Origin: Candidatus Zixiibacteriota bacterium
Lineage (GTDB): Bacteria > Zixibacteria > MSB-5A5 > GN15 > FEB-12
Reading direction: 5' to 3'
DNA: 8,197 bases
NCBI GenBank assembly: GCA_022570975.1
Contig: JACZYS010000115.1
Coordinates: 1 to 8,197 of the forward strand
In this document: positions 7,315-8,197 of the stretch, one piece after another
Layout: each line of letters begins with the position of its first letter
Numbering within the stretch: the first letter of the stretch is position 1
Notes under the pieces: generated by a model
Databases searched by the model: none
Told to the model about the DNA's origin: nothing
The model's input: only the letters and a program-made list of their open reading frames with translations
Program-made: the position numbers and the translations under genes

Positions 7315-7491
7315 ATGAAAAAGGGTGTCATTCTGTTCGTATTGCTGGTCCTGATTGGGGGAGTCAGCTTTTTGAAATCTCTTCGTGAGGCAGACCAGAG
7401 AAAAGTTTATGCCCAGCAGGAAAATTCTGAGGCGATGAGAGAGATTCATACACTTGAGCTTGAACCATATCTGGAATCAATACATGAATAA
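7315..7491 (+). CDS. Unrecognised membrane-anchored or secreted protein, N-terminal fragment cut by the contig join
   Basis: The ATG at 7315 has a good Shine-Dalgarno (GGAGA, 7306-7310). The product starts MKKGVILFVLLVLIGGVSF, two lysines then a hydrophobic run from about residue 4 to 19, followed by a charged, probably helical stretch (KSLREADQRKVY...). This is a signal peptide or a single membrane anchor with the body outside the cytoplasm; no small-residue signal peptidase I site is convincing, and there is no lipobox cysteine. The frame runs 58 codons to a TAA at 7489-7491, but from about 7445 onward the bases are the antisense of an archaeal ilvC. Only about the first 43 or 44 residues are therefore genuine, and the real gene probably continued further. 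I do not recognise the family and assign no function. Confidence 0.5.
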   Translation: MKKGVILFVLLVLIGGVSFLKSLREADQRKVYAQQENSEAMREIHTLELEPYLESIHE

Positions 7492-7717
7492 TATCTCCTT
7501 GCTTTGTTGCATCAGCTACTGACATTACTTTGTGACCATCAGCTTCAGCCTTTTTCCAGCTGTTACCGCCTTCTTTAAGACCAATTATCACATTTAGACC
7601 AGAGTCTTTCATGTTGTTAGATTGTGCATTACCTTGAATTCCATAACCAAGTACTGCGATTGTTTGATCCTTGATAGGATCAAGGCTGATATCGTTATCT
7701 TTCCATATTTTTGCCAT
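7364..7717 (-). CDS. ilvC: Ketol-acid reductoisomerase, N-terminal fragment (thaumarchaeal type), truncated by the join
   Basis: Ketol-acid reductoisomerase catalyses the second step of valine and isoleucine synthesis: an Mg-dependent alkyl shift of acetolactate or acetohydroxybutyrate, then NAD(P)H reduction. Residues 1-91 show the Rossmann-fold domain: MAKIWKD, the strand AVLGYGIQGNAQ (21-32, dinucleotide-binding glycine motif), VIIGLKEGGNSWKKAEADGH (43-62, the cofactor-selecting loop) and IHVLIPDMVQAQVYE (77-91). The family normally continues with an EI.PNL segment and about 240 more residues, including the C-terminal metal-binding knotted domain, all missing here. The open frame runs to 7364, but residues 92-117 are antisense of bacterial DNA and are not reductoisomerase. 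The wording of the fragment (SNNMKDSG, VADATKQGD) resembles marine thaumarchaeal enzymes as I recall them. It starts 38 bases after the zinc-ribbon gene. Confidence 0.9.
   Translation of the reverse strand: MAKIWKDNDISLDPIKDQTIAVLGYGIQGNAQSNNMKDSGLNVIIGLKEGGNSWKKAEADGHKVMSVADATKQGDIIHVLIPDMVQAQVYESLSSPQNFPAGHKLFSGLPHEEISKS
7440..7452. other. Bacterial-archaeal junction, probable assembly chimera
   Basis: Left of this point the + strand encodes the bacterial small protein. Right of it the - strand encodes a clean ketol-acid reductoisomerase N-terminus up to about residue 91 (E91 codon at 7445-7447). Read leftward past this point, the reductoisomerase frame loses all family similarity and stops at 7364; read rightward, the bacterial frame becomes ilvC antisense. 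Base composition and gene direction change at the same place. The exact base cannot be fixed without a homologue alignment, and a few shared bases at the join would blur it. Confidence 0.85.
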
Positions 7718-7755
7718 AATTTTAGCAAGAATATTGCAAATATTAACTATGAAAT

Positions 7756-7875
7756 TTAGATTTCAATTATTTTATTACATGAACGACATTTTACAGTGAC
7801 CTTATCACCAGGTAATTTAACAAATCTCTTTGAACCACATTTAGGACAAATAGGACAAGCGCGTACTGGTTCCAT
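7756..7875 (-). CDS. Small zinc-ribbon protein, 39 residues
   Basis: A short - strand frame starts at ATG 7875-7873, 23 bases after the stop of the upstream GTPase gene, and ends at TAA 7758-7756. The product begins MEPVRACPICPKCGSKRFVK and carries five cysteines (7, 10, 13, 30, 33). C10/C13 or C7/C10 with C30/C33 can form a four-cysteine zinc ribbon: a CPKCGS knuckle, a short basic strand region, and a second CRSC knuckle followed by NKIIEI. This layout is common in small archaeal zinc-ribbon proteins linked to translation or transcription, but I cannot name a specific family. The extra cysteine in CPICPKC is unusual. Head-to-tail placement between the GTPase and ilvC, with short gaps, suggests co-transcription. 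Confidence 0.7.
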   Translation of the reverse strand: MEPVRACPICPKCGSKRFVKLPGDKVTVKCRSCNKIIEI

Positions 7876-7898
7876 TATTGTTTAGTGTGATTACCCCA

Positions 7899-8197
7899 TT
7901 ATTTGATTTTGCCACTACCAAGAATCCTAATAGTTGTGGATTCTGGTTTTAAAATCACAGCAATTTGATCTTTTTTGCATACAACTGGTTTTTCAAATGT
8001 TAGTTTTAGAGGAGAAATTGATGAAAATTTTGCAGCTTTGATTTGTAGTCCAATATTGACCAAACAACCTTGATTTTCAGCAATTTCACTCTTGTAGAAA
8101 GGATTCTTTTGAAAATCAAGTTCGATCTCTGTTGTTACATCTACTGCGCCTTCATCAGAAATCACATCTCCACGTCCTACTTCGTCAGGTTTTACTC
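7899..8197 (-). CDS. C-terminal part of a translational GTPase of the EF-Tu/SelB/aIF2-gamma class, 5' end beyond the window
   Basis: The frame is open to the window edge: VKPDEVGRGDVISDEG precedes the GTG at 8165, so that GTG is internal. The visible 98 or so residues cover the end of beta-barrel domain II (VKPDEVGRGDVI resembles the turn closing EF-Tu-like domain II) and domain III (CLVNIGLQIKAAKF, LKLTFEKPVVCKKDQIAVIL, then STTIRILGSGKIK at the C-terminus). The ending resembles the TTLRI-x-G-x-G-x-I pattern of archaeal SelB domain III as I recall it; aIF2-gamma usually ends with a WRLIG-type segment, so a SelB-like or EF-Tu-like paralogue fits better. The GTPase domain is outside the window, so function and name stay open. 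It is the first gene of the archaeal group on this strand. Confidence 0.6.
   Translation of the reverse strand, partial: VKPDEVGRGDVISDEGAVDVTTEIELDFQKNPFYKSEIAENQGCLVNIGLQIKAAKFSSISPLKLTFEKPVVCKKDQIAVILKPESTTIRILGSGKIK

Noticed and set aside
7364..7444. A 117-residue reductoisomerase with a novel C-terminus (residues 92-117, - strand)
   Set aside because: The extra residues are exactly antisense to the bacterial small gene and have no reductoisomerase similarity. They arise from the join, not from a new protein variant.
7300..7500. Genuine horizontal transfer of an archaeal block into the bacterial genome
   Set aside because: Both flanking genes are cut mid-reading-frame and no mobility gene, repeat or attachment site is visible. 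A chimeric assembly explains the pattern more simply.
7735..7755. Archaeal TATA box ahead of ilvC on the - strand (TAGTTAATA region)
   Set aside because: The position is about right for a leaderless transcript, but the match to the archaeal consensus is weak and the whole gap is A/T-rich.

Overview
The window joins two unrelated stretches of DNA. Bases 1 to about 7445 are bacterial and every gene in them lies on the + strand. Bases from about 7445 to 8197 are archaeal, look like marine Thaumarchaeota (Nitrososphaeria), are visibly richer in A/T, and every gene in them lies on the - strand. The join falls inside a gene on each side, so the most likely explanation is a chimeric metagenome contig rather than a real chromosome. 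This should be settled before anyone reads biology into the adjacency.

The bacterial part starts inside a bifunctional riboflavin gene (ribBA: DHBP synthase plus GTP cyclohydrolase II). It continues with ribH (lumazine synthase), 21 bases downstream, and nusB (antitermination factor), which overlaps ribH by 8 bases. After a 91-base gap comes a tightly coupled three-gene envelope-glycosylation block: a large multi-spanning DUF2723 protein (GT-C-like, related to TMEM260), a GT4-type glycosyltransferase starting at a TTG codon that overlaps the previous stop, and a UPF0104/LPG_synthase_TM-family polytopic membrane protein whose start shares one base with the previous stop. A plausible promoter with an inverted repeat over its -35 box then precedes the start of a small membrane-anchored or secreted protein, which is cut off by the join. 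The long DUF2723 protein with HPPG and GDNDTFP motifs suggests a Gram-negative member of the FCB group (Bacteroidota, Zixibacteria or Marinimicrobia-like). That placement is inference; no rRNA is present to test it.

The archaeal part, read leftward from the window end, holds the C-terminal end of a translational GTPase of the EF-Tu/SelB/aIF2-gamma class, a 39-residue zinc-ribbon protein and the first 91 or so residues of ketol-acid reductoisomerase (ilvC). All three lie head to tail with short gaps.

In the bacterial part, ribBA and ribH supply the two substrates and the penultimate step of riboflavin synthesis. The three membrane-glycosylation genes probably act together on a lipid-linked or protein-bound glycan at the inner membrane. 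I see no CRISPR array, insertion sequence, tRNA, rRNA or integrase. No clearly new system is visible; the DUF2723-GT4-UPF0104 block is the most promising biology, and the join is the most important observation.
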